Positions 22,371 through 35,294 of a stretch of 64,000 nucleotides of DNA are shown one piece after another (the stretch's first letter is position 1; each line of letters opens with the position of its first letter). A program made the translations under genes and the position numbers. Source of the stretch: Fragilariopsis cylindrus CCMP1102 (lineage: Eukaryota > Bacillariophyta > Bacillariophyceae > Bacillariales > Bacillariaceae); assembly GCA_900095095.1 (NCBI GenBank), contig FMBT01000292.1:682001-746000 (forward strand), in the 5' to 3' direction. Below the pieces are notes generated by a model. The model searched no databases. It was not told where the DNA came from and saw only the letters and a list, made by a program, of their open reading frames with translations.

Positions 22371-22937
22371 TGCCTCGATCGAACGATACTCTTCATACTT
22401 CGTCTTGAAAAAAATCGATACGAAATATTTAAAACCCCGTACACCCCCTTTTGAAAACTACACTCCTAGATCACAACACGGTAGAGTAAATTGGTATAGG
22501 TCCTAGCTAAAGATTGATCTAGCATCCTATCGTGACAGGTTATATAATCCATTCCTAGCACATGTATGATATCTTTCTATATCTTCTATCTTTTCTCTTT
22601 TATTAATAATCGTATAGATTATAGAATCTATTATATTTTACTAAACAACCATTATACGTATTCAATCGCCTGGATTAAATACAAAACAATTGTATTAAAA
22701 TTTGTATTCTCAATATCTCTTGCGAATTCCCCAAAGTTCCCTGTCATATCTAATAAAGGTTTTATTGCTATCTTTTTCACTCGTACTATTCCAACTGTTG
22801 ACGATGATTCTATTCGTTCGCATATGCTACTGATTTGTCTCGTATTACTGCTTCGACCCAAAATGCTGCAGTCAGTTTTTGCTACTGCTACTGCTTTCGC
22901 TTATACTGTACTCCTTCTTTGTCTCGTATCTATTTAT
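22371..22937. other. Intergenic, nothing recognised
   Basis: About 570 bp, AT-rich, between two minus-strand genes. A plus-strand ORF here (22566-23018) has no domain and overlaps the 3' exon of the LRR gene, so I do not call it. Confidence 0.5.
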
Positions 22938-25076
22938 CTATCTACCTGGCATGCTCGTGCATTTGCCGTCTTTACAGCATTCTCCGTCCTTGCAGCTGAT
23001 CATTCCAACGATAAGTGAATGGCATCTAAAGAAGATCAGGGGATAGACAATTGCAAAACCATCGCAACGCCCGGATAGCTCCTCAAATCCAGGTATGACT
23101 GTCATCTCCTGTAGCTCCCCTGGAAGCTGGTTCTCGCCTCTCAAGTTGCTTTCGTCTAGATGATACGTGAAAGAAGAGAATATATAAAAGAATGTAAGTT
23201 GGAAATACCATAATAAATATACCGGATATTCTTATGTTGTATGTATGTCACCTCCTCTTTCGTACTTACTGATTGCAAACCCGGTGATTTTTTCGGGACT
23301 GTCACAAATGACACCCATCTTTTTTCTGGGCGAGTCATTATTCCATTCACAAACATGCGAAGCTTCTAGAAATCCATATTGATTGGCCCAATTTTTGCCA
23401 TTAAGAGAGAAATAAAACAACGCAGCTATGTATCTTTGATTCAACTCTTCTTCGGTTAAGCTATCGAGATCCAAATTTGCAGGGTCGTTATTCAACAGCC
23501 AATCATAAGCATCATATTGGGGAGTGGAAACGTCAAATATAATATCTCCAGATACATTCTCAAGTCTTTCTTTTGTTGAATCTGAGTAAGGTATAGGTGA
23601 CATCGTTGGAAGATCTTCAATTGTAGTGTTTGTTTTTGTCTGTTCTTCAGCTGGATTTTCAATAGGCAAACTAATTGCAGTAGGATTATTCTCAATTATC
23701 GGATAAGCATCAACTAGTTGTGGGTCTTGATTAGGGTTGCTTATCGATGAATCTTCTTCTAGATTCCCAACTGGAAGATTGACTGAAGACTCTTCAACTG
23801 TTCGTGTCTGTGCTGAGGGTTCCTCCGTGGGATTTTCGACAGGTAAACTTTCCGTGGTGGGATACCGAGAAGGGAAAAATGTTGGAGTCTGTGCGTCTAA
23901 TGGATTTTCATCTAGAGACCCCCGCGGTCCTTCAATCTTTGAATTCTCGAATGAAGAATTTTCTGGAGAACTTTCATAGGCTAGACTTCCTGCTGGATGC
24001 GATTCTGGTCGGATTTCATTGGAAGGACTCTCGATGGGGATTAATGTATGCTGCTGCGTCTTATTTAGACTATGATTTACACTACCACTTTCTATTATGC
24101 TTACTGTAGGCAACTGTGTGTTCTCCATACCAGAATTAGCATCACCATCGATGTTTAAGGATGGAACTGTGGTCTCAATTGGGGTTGATGTAGGTGACCG
24201 CATGTTCTTCGGACCAGAATTCGTATCACCTTCGATGGAAGATGACGGACTAGTACTTTGTGATCCTGATATTTCTATAGCAAAAAGGACAGAGCAAATA
24301 ATGGCAGCAATGACCAATATAACAAGACAGCTATTCATAATACACAATTTCCGTCTTCTTCTCTTTCGATTGAAACCAGCGTCAGCATCCTCCTCACCCT
24401 CTTCAACTTCAGGTACATCTGTCTTCGATGCCAAAGTTCGTGACCTTCCCAAGAAATTCTTGTGAGATCTTTCAGATGCACTATCGCTACCACTACCAAC
24501 TACGATCCATGATCTGTATTTAGTACTCTGTTGATTATGTGAAGGATTGGCACAGCCACTCGCGAATGACATTTCAATGTTAGTTGGTATATCATGAAGA
24601 CGCTTCTGCACCTCTCTTATAATCTCATCAGTATCTTCAGGTTTAATTCCCTTCTTCGAGTTTAAATCTGCAAAAATCACATCATTCTCAACATCAATAT
24701 AAGTGTCATCCGTTGTTTGACCGGAAGGCTCTACAAGATTTTCCCCTGCACATGACTTATACCTTTTGCTATGAACAGAGTGTTCATCTGTAGAGGGGTA
24801 TTCGAAATCCAAGTCACTACCTTCGCTTTCATCAACACTTGAAGCCAAACTTACACTTTCGGCCGCTAGGTCAATTACTACATCATCATACACTTCTTTA
24901 TCAGTCGTAGTAGCTTCTTTCAATTTTTCCTGCTTATATTGATTGGGTTGAACAATGAAAGCACTTCCTGTCTCCAAACCACCAGCTAATTCACCAGGCA
25001 CTCTTCTATCAGTCTTGATACTATCATCTTCCTTTTTTTCCTGTATAAGTTGATCTTTTATACGTTGATTAGGGTC

Positions 25077-25107
<31 letters not shown>

Positions 25108-25721
25108 TTTTCATATGATAATGATTCGGCGGAATACTCATCATTTCCTATTAGTTCTTCTTCCTCGTAGATTGTGCCTGCCTGCTTCCTACTTGACGAT
25201 GACAACGCGTTTCCTCCTGCCTCTTTTACGTAGAAATCACCGATATCATCTGTATCATGTGCCACCTCTTTTTGTTTTGCTTTCCAGGCATCTTGTGCTT
25301 GATCAAGCTCATTAAGCTGCTGACGAAGGTCAGCTTCCGAATTCTTTTGATTCGACCTTGTTGAATTGTGAGAGATCTCTCGATCGTCTTCAGAATAAGA
25401 GGTGGTCAGAAAGGAATCAATACCTCCCACAGAATTACTAGTAGTACCTTTTATAGATCTACCATATCTATTAGCTTTTGTACCTTTTATATTATCGTGT
25501 ATCAGGGTAGAATCATCATGTCCAATAAGTTCAAAAGAGCCATTGAAAGTTCCCTGAGAGCTGGGTGATCGTGGTGACATTGTGTTGTTATTACAAGGAT
25601 GTGAGGACGAATCCACCGTAGGAGTAGTAATAATGCCTAGTTTCCGCCGCCCCATCCTGTAGATAATTTGATGTGCTGTTAAATGACCGTAACACTCTTT
25701 CTTCCTCACTTCTTTCAGCAA
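22938..25721 (-). CDS. Single-pass membrane protein with a short LRR-like ectodomain
   Basis: Exon 1 (25721-23270) and exon 2 (23155-22938) join in frame (GTAAGT donor, CTAG acceptor) to about 889 aa; an alternative Met is at 25655. Residues 1-455 are polar and low complexity (Thr and Ser runs), presumably cytosolic. A transmembrane helix follows a basic stop (KRRRRK) at about 457-480. A Ser/Thr/Pro/Glu stalk then leads to YDAYDWLL, LNQRYIAALFYFSLNGKNWANQYGFL and CEWNN, the cap that precedes leucine-rich repeats in diatom LRR membrane proteins. Here only about one repeat-like segment follows (FAISNESNLRGENQLPGEL), then a Cys-rich end (CKDGECCKDGKC). Family members usually carry many LRRs. Either the ectodomain is truncated or the 3' structure has exons I missed. 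Confidence 0.65.
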
Positions 25722-26232
25722 TTTTGGTTGAAGTGTAAGAGTGAGTAGTTACACGATATATAGTTAGTCGTAGTACGTCTACCTAATTGATACAGTAGCT
25801 ACGGTAACTTTGTATCGTAGTTACAAGTAAATTGCTTGTATGTGACTAATAAAATATAAAATATAAAATATATTGGCGATCTTGTGAAGCTAAAAAACGT
25901 AGCTCACCACGCTCAAAACGAAGATTCCTCATTCTTTCCCCCGCAATATACAATCTGTCTGCCCTCCACACCGCCAAACTTCCAGTCACACCAATCAATT
26001 TTTTCCATTCATTTTTTTGATTTTTCGCTTTTGACGAATGATTTTTTCGCGGTATTTATGTTGTTGTTTGGAGATGTGTTTGTTTTGTGGTCGGCAATCT
26101 ATCTATCTTGAGTCTATTAAAGAAATTACGCTATTCGTAGTGCCATTATATACCTATCTTCCTATCGGCCTCCTCTATCTAGTTTTTTTCTGTCGTTTGT
26201 CAGAATATTGAAGCGCCATCTTTCTTAACACG
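25722..26232. other. Divergent promoter region, LRR gene / POL5
   Basis: About 510 bp of shared upstream region. It contains a small ATAAA-type tandem repeat (about 25850-25872). No gene seen. Confidence 0.5.
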
Positions 26233-26377
26233 ATGAGAAAGAGGAAAAATTCCGACGAAGAAAGTTCCGAGATGGAAGTTGATGGCGAAGAAAGAAAGAT
26301 CGAAATGGAAGTTGACGACGAAGAAGAACCCGAGGAGATGGAAGGAGTAGATGACGACGGGACTGATGATGAGGAGG

Positions 26378-26419
<42 letters not shown>

Positions 26420-29400
26420 CGAATAAGAATGTATTGCGGAAAGTAGCAGTTGAAAATCCGTTCCTTGATTCTTTCTATAGCTTGTCCAGCCAGGACCATA
26501 ATAAGCGTTCTCAGGCAGCGCAGGTTTTGCTACATCATTGTCTTTTGGGACCCAATGCCAACTCCAAGGATGCAGCGTACGCCTTTCGTCGGCTGTTGAA
26601 TGGTCTATGTTCTGGTCGGGCTGCAGCCCGTCAAGGAAATGCTTCGGCCTTGGCAAGTTTTCTTAAGATTGCTTTTCGGTTGGGAAAGATGGTCGATATT
26701 AAAGACGAAACTTTAGCCAACGATTCGACGCAAGAAACTAGCAGCAGCAGCTCCTCGCTACTAAAGTACGTTCGAGATAGACTGATTTCAGCTACCGATC
26801 CAAATCAAACGATTGGAAAGAAGAAAGGGTCGGAGGAGAGAGATTATCATTTTGGTAGACTATTTGGAATTCTTGCAATTGTCAGAAGTAATATTCTGCT
26901 TCTTCCTCACGGTACCGACACAGACAACATTGAATATAGTGATTATGACGAAATTAAGGAGATAGCATCTGCCATGGTATGCGACCTGGTTGAACTCTTT
27001 TGGCTTCGAAAATGGATGAGAGAGCCTGCAGCTCATGGAATTATTTCCGTGCTCAGCCTATTTTTCGAATCAGGCAATACAAATAGTCAACTCATTGCCC
27101 AGCAGCTTATCGAAGAGGTGGTCGTACCGAAAATTCTAATCATCATGCAGGACAAAAAAAATGAAGAATCTGATTTTCAGATACTTATGCAGAGTTATTG
27201 TGCAGAGCAAGTAGGCATTGGCGCTTATATTCAGTCGCAGTCCAAGTCCGAAGACCTGCCATTCCCACTTGACCAGCCTATAGTATCGATTCAAACTCTT
27301 CCTTGGATCGGGCAGGCTTTGAGTGAAACGAGTGCCATCGTTCAGCCAAGAACACACTTTGTTTGGGATACTTTGTGGTCTTATCTCACGGAGAAAGTAG
27401 TCAATGAAAACTCGTTGGAGGAAAAGGAGAAGGATCAAATATCATTACCACAGTATATTCTTCGAAAAACGATCCCATTTTCTGACGACGACGTTGTCGG
27501 TGTCGTTGATGCTATCATGAAAATAGTTGTTGAAGAAAAGCTACTTGGGATAGATAAAGATAAGGGTGTATCCATCTCGAAGACGACCCATGAACGAAAA
27601 TCTCTCGCTTTGTGTATTGTTAGAAACTTGTCTGGTGCGCCTTTCGTATCTTCTATTTCAGGCCCCACCCAGATCAATATAGATGCTCATGCCATCGAAA
27701 ATATCCTCCTCACCCCAGACATCATCCGTTCCCTATTTATTGGTGTTATCTGCGCTGGAAATCAAAAGCAGCGTGCTTCTCATATGCTGAAACCGCTGGC
27801 ATTAGAAGTTTTAAGTTCTTTGGTAGATTCAACAGTTGAATCTGGTGACACAAGTAGACAGTTTGCTTATGTCAAAGCTTTTTCGAATTGTGAGCCTAGA
27901 TTCGATAGTCAAACTAGAACAAATACAATCTCAGATCTCCTGTCGTTTTCGAGTGAAACGATCACTAAGGAAGAACAATCCAATTTATGGGGGAAATACT
28001 TGACTCATCTAGAGACTAGGTTTCTCCACTTATGCAACAGCACAGAAGAATCTGATTCTTCTGCCGAGGCCAATGGATATGTCGAGTTACTTTATAGTGC
28101 TGCCAAAAACATTCTGCATACCTCGAGCGAGAACAAGTTTAAAGAAAATGCAGTTAAAAGAATCATTGATTTATTTATGTCAACAGCATTTTTTGATTGC
28201 TCCAAGGTCACAAAACCAACGAAACAGAAGAAGGGAAAGAAAGGGTCGAAGAAAATCCCTGCCATTAATTCCGCTGTTGAAAGTGCATTAAAAGTTCGAA
28301 ATAGTCTCCAAGACGGAAAAATTATTGCTTACTCTATTCGGGCGATAGTTTCTGCCAGATTCTTCTCTTTGATTTCGGAATTCGCCTTGGTTGCTTCGCG
28401 TGAGTCGAAGAAGGACGATGATGACTCAAAGGTAGAAAAAGATACAATTATGTTCGCTATGTTGGCGGAGATTTGTGAAAATTGGAAGCAACTAGAATCC
28501 AATGAAGCGAAACGTTTTGTAACCGAGAAAGACGACGAGGAGGATGACGATGATGTCAGCAGTCCTGAACTTATCATTATGCATCTGCAAAGCCAAGTTT
28601 CCGCGCAGAAGATGGTAGGAGACGATAACAAAGACGAACAATCCAAGATGCGTTGTAGTACTGGGATAGCGACTCTGGCAATGACACTTTATCTACACAG
28701 ATTGAGTTGCGGTCCTTCAACCAATGAACTCGATGAAGACCCAGATGCCGATGAAGAGGAAGACGAAGAAGAAATTTGCAATGCAATTGAGGGATTAAAG
28801 GCTATTGCTGACGATTTTCTCGAAAGAAGCGAAACGGATTCTAACCCACTATTGGGTCTTGCAGAGATATGTGCCAACATTTTGTCCTCACCCCTTGGAT
28901 CTGGTAGTATCGGTCGAGGATCAGCGCCCAAGCTTGTTCGCGAAGCAGTCAAATACGCATGGCTTGGAGGTCTGAGACTAGCCTCAACAATGGCAACTGA
29001 AGAGGAGACACTTCTAGATAGTTCAGTTGTTGGTTTATTGATGGAAGCGATTGGTGCCGCGAATGGCAGTGCCGAATTAACGGATGGTGATGTCGACATG
29101 GAAGAAGAGAGTGACGAGGAAGAAGATGAAAGTGACGGAGAGTCAGATGACGATTTGACCTTTTCTAAGGCTTCTCAAGTGCTAAACGACCCTGATGATA
29201 TGGAAACTGACGACCACGAGACTCGTGCGAAAGATGAAGATGAGTCTGACGTTGAAATTGATCCTAGCAAGCTGCAGTCAATGCTCGAAGATGATAGTGA
29301 TGCCGATGCCGGCGAATATGTCTTAGAACATCACGAAGGTGCCGATGCTGCGCTTGCAGCATTGATCAGACTGAAGCAGGATACTAGAAAAGCTGGGCAA

Positions 29401-30573
29401 CAAGCACGAGAAAAAATCGAGGTTTCCAATCAGTAAGTTTAAAAAATGTTCTTGATCGTAATTCGTACAAGTTCGTCTCGCGGACTTTATTCACTGTGTT
29501 CGTCTCATCATTTATTTCACTCCACCTCTATTTATTTCAATTTCAGACTTCGCTGTTCTTATCTTCTCGATCTTTTGCTCGGAAGACCAGATTCGTGGAA
29601 TAAGCTTTTCCGAAGCAACATCATTTTGGAAATGGTTGTACCACTACTCGACCACCGAAAAAAAGTTGGAAAGTTGACCCAGAAGGCTGCAGAGAGTGGA
29701 AAGAACTCCGGCTCTGGAGAGAAGAAAGCACTTCTACATCGTATGAATAGCTTAATCAAGCAGAAACTATTGAAGATTCGTCTCTCATCTATGCCTCTAG
29801 CGGGACATGTTGATATGGGCGCCGCCACAAACGCATTTCAACAGATCATGAAGGAAGCGAGGAAAAGCAAGGATAAGGAGCATTCGTCTTGCTGCAGTAG
29901 TTGCCTTATTTTTTTACTCAGAATAATGCCGAGCTCACCGGATGTGATTTCACTGGCTACTACGGAATATGGAGATGTAATACGCGAGTGGTCTACAAAA
30001 AGGAACAGCGGAGCTTCTCTCTTGGAAGATCTTATCTCTCACATGCCTACCTTGGCACAGGGTTCACTTCTCAGTGCGTTAAATCGTGCAACACAAGATG
30101 CTAGATCACCTTTTCTAAAGGTTGAGTCGTTTCGTTTACTATCATTGGTACTATCGAATAAGACTAATCAAGAAGGATTATCTGAAACAGAGATAATGAC
30201 ACAGGCTAAGATTCATGAATCGCAGGACGACCTCCTTATTGCGATCAGCAAAACATTGAAAGACGACGAAATGGTTAAGCCCAAACGTGTAAGATCTGTT
30301 TTCAAAGCATTTGAGAAAGTGTTGCATTTTATTTCGTCCCCGGCTTCTCCAGAAGCCTTGTCTATGCTGGCCGATATTAAGATTGAGATAAGCGACCTTG
30401 GAGCGAAACAGACTACTCTGAACATTTTGTCGGCAAAAATCGTCGAACAAATCGATGTTCGACTAGAAGAATTGAATGTTGCTGCCGCAACACCAACCAT
30501 GCAGGATACGACTAAGAATGCACCTACATCGAACAGTAAGAAGTCAAAAAAGAAGAAAAAGAAAAAAAAATAG
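26233..30573 (+). CDS. POL5: POL5 / MYBBP1A-like nucleolar protein
   Basis: Exons 26233-29432 and 29547-30573 join in phase to give about 1408 aa. POL5 (DNA polymerase phi family, MYBBP1A in animals) is a nucleolar HEAT-repeat protein needed for rRNA synthesis and 60S maturation; despite the name it is not an active polymerase. The acidic N-terminus (poly-Asp, residues 45-60) precedes the family's opening NPFLDSFYSLSSQDHNKR, then AYAFRRLLNGLCSGRAAARQGNA. Helical repeats fill the middle. A long acidic block lies at about 950-1030, and VLEHHEGADAALAALI is the typical segment before the last third. Exon 2 continues with LRCSYLLDLLL and ends in a poly-Lys tail (nuclear/nucleolar signal). Confidence 0.9.
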
Positions 30574-30629
30574 ATAATCATAAGTAGAAGACTCTAGTAA
30601 TAATGTGTACTCAATTGATTAATTGATCG

Positions 30630-32981
30630 TTAGCTCCTTCTTCGATTCAAGATGGAAATGGCATCTAAAGGGTAACTTATATTCTTGGCTTTAAGCATGC
30701 TGGTTGCCTCCTCTCGTAGTGTAGTATCGGCAGTAAGTTCTTCAATGTCAATAAACCCATCCGATCCCATTAAATCACATAGTGCATTAGACAATAGGGA
30801 AAATCTCTCATAGTCCATGGTCATAACCCTGGTGACCTCCAGTAATCGATTCACAGCTGGTATATCGCAATCTGATCCTACAAGACCATACACGTCACGA
30901 GCAAAGACATTCGCTCCTTTTAGCCATATATCTGGTGTTACACCATTGATATCTAATGCGACCTCCAACAATTTATCTACGACTTGATTGACAACACGAG
31001 TGCGCATACCCAAAGGTGCAAATGAGGCAAGATTTTCTTGTTCGTCTATTTCTAAAATTGACCGATCGGGTGCATCATTAGTTAGTTTCCGTCCACGTAT
31101 AATCGAGTCACAAGTTTGTTGAAAATAGTGTAGATTGATATTGGTGTCCCTAAGTTCCACTGTAACCCCCATCAAATCACCCTCCCCCATCACACCATCA
31201 ACATCCCATTCTGGATTCGCTAACAAATGAGAGCTTAGCATTAAGTAGTTTGCAAACTTTGCATGTTCCATCAAAGTCGTCTCGACAAATGTCGTAGCAA
31301 ATTCTTCCATCATAACTTCAACCAATCGTTCGAGAGATCGTCCGAAGCGCGCCAAATCGTGATCACTCTGACTACTTACTGAGCTTGCTGTTTCCTTCTC
31401 GTGATGCCAGGTCCGCTCCTTCGTGAGTAATACGTCGGCTGCCAGTTTTGTCCCATTAATGATATCAATCCATTTATTGATGTTAGTAACGATGTCATGT
31501 TCACTATTGCATTTTTGTAGTAATCGGTTACGTAAATCTACCGATGTGTGGTGGAGTGAATCTACAAATTGCGAGCACAGGGGTACGGCAACTTCTCTCA
31601 GATACCTGCTTGGGAATGTTAAGGTAGATGCCTTCAATTGAACAGAACGAATTAGGGCACAAAAGAGTTCGGCACGTGGCGAGATATGGCTGGCTAAAGG
31701 TGCTTTGAATATATCATCGCGGTCCCCACCATCGTCGTCGTCATCATCGTCGTCGTCTGGGAAGAGTGTAGAAAATACTGGTTCTCGTTCTCGTTGAAGC
31801 CACCAATCGAACAAGCAATCATTGGGAACAATTAAGACATCCATAAGTCCCTGAAATGAGGACGCATCTGTTCCTGATTGAACACCAATATCAACATCAA
31901 TATCAACATCAACAACAACAGCCGCATTTGTGTTCGCATCCGCCAGTAATTCTATGAGTGTCGAATCAAATTCTAAAAATTGCTCCATAGCTTGGTATAA
32001 AACTTTTGGATTGGATTGTAATCCTGCTATTGCAGGATCTTCAAAAAAATTTCGTTGTTCAACTATGATCCACTGTATCAATCTAATTAGCTCCTGGCAA
32101 AATGGCATAGCTAAGTGTGGACCAATCATTTTAATTATCACTTCATATGGTCCGCCATCTTGAAGTATATTTTTGTTGATGTAATTAAGCAGCCATTCGG
32201 GAAGTCGATCGATACGAGTGGCCGTGATTTTGCCGTTGCTGTCTCGGGCGTCATTGTTATCCACACCAGTATTAACAAAATGAAAATATACGCGATCGAG
32301 CAGAGGATGAAACACTTCCAATAAGACAGTATTGTTACTTGTGTTTATACCAGAAGATGATGTATCAACGTCGTCGATTCCTTCAACTACTTGTAGAACC
32401 TTTTCGTGTGTAACTTCCAATCGAGTTAGTAACTCACATATATTTGCAAGTCGTGCACCACTACTAGTATCGAGAAGTTCCCGACAACCCTTCGCGGTGG
32501 GATATCGAGAGGATTGTAATTCTTCTCGTAACATAGCCACGAGATATTCATGCACGTATTGAAATAAGGGTAGATAAGCCTCTTCATACATGTAAGGGCA
32601 TGTGTCCAATATTATGTCGGCATGTTTTAAAATAACTTTTTTTGCCAAGTCATCGCAAAGTTTTGCTTGCGCCGATAATAAGTTGTCGTTGTTATTATTA
32701 CTATTATTATTATTGTTGTTGTAGGTATTGTCAAGGGTGACCGATGCTGATTCCAAAAACAATAGATAATCTTGGGCAAGAGCCAGTGAATCCGTCCTAT
32801 TCTGAAGTTGAAGAAGTTTTGCGTAAAGGGAATTATTGTGCGGATTATTGTCCTCCTCACTACTATCGATGACATCTGAACTGTTGTTTATTCGTTGCTG
32901 CTCTAGTTGTTGCTTCTCTTCGAGCTTCGCCAAAGATTTTTCGGCTGATTTCAGCTCCCTGTCAAGAAAATTGATATCCAT
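30630..32981 (-). CDS. RINT1/TIP20-like Dsl1-complex subunit
   Basis: A single exon encoding 783 aa. RINT1 (TIP20 in yeast) is a subunit of the Dsl1/NRZ tether that captures COPI vesicles at the ER. The N-terminus is a coiled coil (residues 1-40). The central and C-terminal parts match the RINT1/TIP20 domain: a WWLQREREPVFSTLF-like region, then SPRAELFCALIRSVQLKASTLTF, where the family has its PxCAE...RY segment, and long helices through to the end. Acidic and Asn-rich low-complexity inserts lie at about 85-100 and 410-425. The family is divergent, so this rests on domain order and a few segments. It ends 57 bp from the convergent POL5 stop. Confidence 0.7.
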   Translation of the reverse strand: MDINFLDRELKSAEKSLAKLEEKQQLEQQRINNSSDVIDSSEEDNNPHNNSLYAKLLQLQNRTDSLALAQDYLLFLESASVTLDNTYNNNNNNSNNNNDNLLSAQAKLCDDLAKKVILKHADIILDTCPYMYEEAYLPLFQYVHEYLVAMLREELQSSRYPTAKGCRELLDTSSGARLANICELLTRLEVTHEKVLQVVEGIDDVDTSSSGINTSNNTVLLEVFHPLLDRVYFHFVNTGVDNNDARDSNGKITATRIDRLPEWLLNYINKNILQDGGPYEVIIKMIGPHLAMPFCQELIRLIQWIIVEQRNFFEDPAIAGLQSNPKVLYQAMEQFLEFDSTLIELLADANTNAAVVVDVDIDVDIGVQSGTDASSFQGLMDVLIVPNDCLFDWWLQREREPVFSTLFPDDDDDDDDDGGDRDDIFKAPLASHISPRAELFCALIRSVQLKASTLTFPSRYLREVAVPLCSQFVDSLHHTSVDLRNRLLQKCNSEHDIVTNINKWIDIINGTKLAADVLLTKERTWHHEKETASSVSSQSDHDLARFGRSLERLVEVMMEEFATTFVETTLMEHAKFANYLMLSSHLLANPEWDVDGVMGEGDLMGVTVELRDTNINLHYFQQTCDSIIRGRKLTNDAPDRSILEIDEQENLASFAPLGMRTRVVNQVVDKLLEVALDINGVTPDIWLKGANVFARDVYGLVGSDCDIPAVNRLLEVTRVMTMDYERFSLLSNALCDLMGSDGFIDIEELTADTTLREEATSMLKAKNISYPLDAISILNRRRS

Positions 32982-33476
32982 TTTTTAATGTTGCTTTGAG
33001 GAGTCTCAGCAGACCACAAAGTTTGAAAGATAATGATTGATGATACACTTAGTAAATTTTTAAAATTGTAAACAATAACAATACGTTTTTGTTGTGTCAT
33101 TTTCAATCTTCAATCGTCTTCATATCTCAAGGGCATCTTGTTCAGACATGGATAAAAATTTGTATGAAAATTGCTAGTTTCCCTCTCTCCCCCATTCCTT
33201 CGCGCATTTTTTTTTTTTTGATTTTAAAAGGGAGATAGATTCAAGATCGGCAGATCGCGACAAAATCTGTGACGAGATTGATTGATGCATCATATCCAGC
33301 ATATATCGTCAGTGCAGTACATAGATGCGATTGACTGATTGATAGGAGATGCGTCCGTACTAAGCAACGTTACCGTATCCCCTGAAGGTATGTTTGTATT
33401 TGGAAGTATCAATAATGGTGCGCTGTACATTGAACATCGACATGAAAATTGCCGCAAGAGGCCTAATTTGGGAAAC
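32982..33476. other. Divergent intergenic region, RINT1 / DUF4239 gene
   Basis: About 500 bp. An in-frame extension of the DUF4239 ORF reaches back to 33339, but the signal-peptide Met at 33477 is the better start. Confidence 0.5.
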
Positions 33477-35294
33477 ATGACGAACAAAAGGTACTTTTCC
33501 TTACTGATGGTGGTATTGATAACAGTAATAACTGTAGACAAGTGCAGTTGCTTCATTGCACGTCCTCGTACTTCGCGTGAAAGACAATGTCACCAAACAT
33601 ATTATCGAAGTTCATCATCAAACAATGATGGAGATGATAATTCAGCTAGTATTAGGGAGAAAACCATACCTTTACCTTGGAAACCAAAAGCAAGATGTCC
33701 TGATTATCCTAGCTATGCGACGTACGAGAATACGGTGAATAGTAACGGAAGAGCGACAAAAAAGACACGAAAGGTTTCATTCAACAACGAAGGAAAAGAA
33801 GACGCCGATCTTCAAATCGAATCAGTGGAAGATATTCCGACCAATATTTTTGCTAGTATGTTTGATTCCCCACTTTCACTGGATTTCTTAGTTAGTAAAA
33901 TATCCGATTCAAATCGTCGGACGAGATTATTGAATCGACGTGCTTATACAAGTAAAGAACCTTTTGAACAACAAAATATCTATGATCCGCCCTGCCTTCA
34001 AGACCTAAAGCCTCCGCCTAGCCCATCAATCGAATTTCTCTGGATCTCTACTCCATTTCGACTTCTTTCAGTTGTTATTCCGTACTACGCATTTCCATTT
34101 TTGATCAAGTATCTCGATCATTATGTTACAATTGAGCCGAATGAATTAGATGATATCACTTCTAAATTTGGGCCTGGTGTTTCGATCCTCTACGGTACAT
34201 TTGTGTCACTTACATTATCGATACTATATGAGCGCCAAAAGGACATACAAAACGATGGTATGTACAGTACAAACCTGTATATTTTTGTGCTTCTCAAATG
34301 TTATTTTGAGGTTTCATTCATTAGTATGTGAAATTTGTGAATCTTCTTTTCTTTTTCAACTCACCAATTTTCTTATCTAAAAAAAATTCTATGGATATTT
34401 ACCTAACGTCCATCATTTTAGTCGCCGTCGAGGCTTCTCTACTGGCTTTGATTACGCGTAACCTTTTGAGCATATTTAGATGTGACCAGACCTTAGCCGT
34501 TGAATCTGGTCAGGCTGCGGCAGACCAGATTCGAATACTTTCAAAGGGTACCCGTGGGTCAGAGCTACTGGCTATAATGTATTCTGATCCATATTCACGC
34601 ATGTTAGAACTCATTGAGGAGCGAGAGTTCGAGCTTATTGATCAAAAGGGTGAGCTCGGTGGATATGGGGTGGTGCTTGGTAGTTGCCGGCAGATTCTTG
34701 AAGATCTTTTCAAAATTCGTGCAGATAGGCTTAGCGATGAATCTCTCGCCTTGCCTCCAACCCATTTTTTCATCATGACAATACTTACGATGTTGATTCT
34801 TCTTGGTTATGCCATTGTAAGTTTTCCCCTAAAATTCTACAGTGTAGCGCCTTTTGCCTCATTCACTACACATCTAGTATCACTCAAACACTTCTTCCCT
34901 TCACTAACTCCTTGCTATAAAATAAATATAATAGAATGTGCTCCCTACTGTCGACGCTGCATCAGGAATACCCTCGAACGAAAGCGCTATAGTCTTTGCC
35001 ATTCTCACTTCAGTATATGTACTATTCTACAATTTCGCGGAAGACTTGAATAATCCTTTCTCTGGATTGTATCAGATTCGTCGTAGTAGTACAGCTGCTC
35101 ATTTGTTACAAGCGAAGTGGTTACTTGTAAACAATCCTTTAATTCGTGGTAGGATAGATTTTAATGAGCCCGAATCAGATGGAGATGATGTAAAAATTTG
35201 GACCCCTGGTATAGGAGAAATGATATTTGACCGAGATCAACTTTTCCCGGACAGCCAGGAAGATGAATCAGAGACGCTAATAGAAAACGAATAA
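33477..35294 (+). CDS. DUF4239 (bestrophin-like) membrane protein, probably plastid
   Basis: Exons 33477-34257, 34422-34816 and 34935-35294 join in frame to about 511 aa. The start at 33477 gives a signal peptide (YFSLLMVVLITVITV) followed by CSCF|IARP, similar to the diatom plastid-import motif, so a plastid-envelope or thylakoid location is inferred. After a soluble polar part, two hydrophobic helices (LSVVIPYYAFPFLIKYL; VSILYGTFVSLTLSILYE) lead into the conserved core, then two further helices (FFIMTILTMLILLGYAI; AIVFAILTSVYVLFYNF). The last is followed by DLNNPFSGLYQI, the NPF-G signature of DUF4239. The family's biochemical role is not established; similarity to bestrophin anion channels has been suggested. 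Family assignment is from pattern, so moderately sure. Confidence 0.7.

Noticed and set aside
22566-23018. Plus-strand 150-aa hydrophobic ORF
   Set aside because: No domain, AT-rich composition, and overlap with the minus-strand exon of the LRR gene; probably chance.
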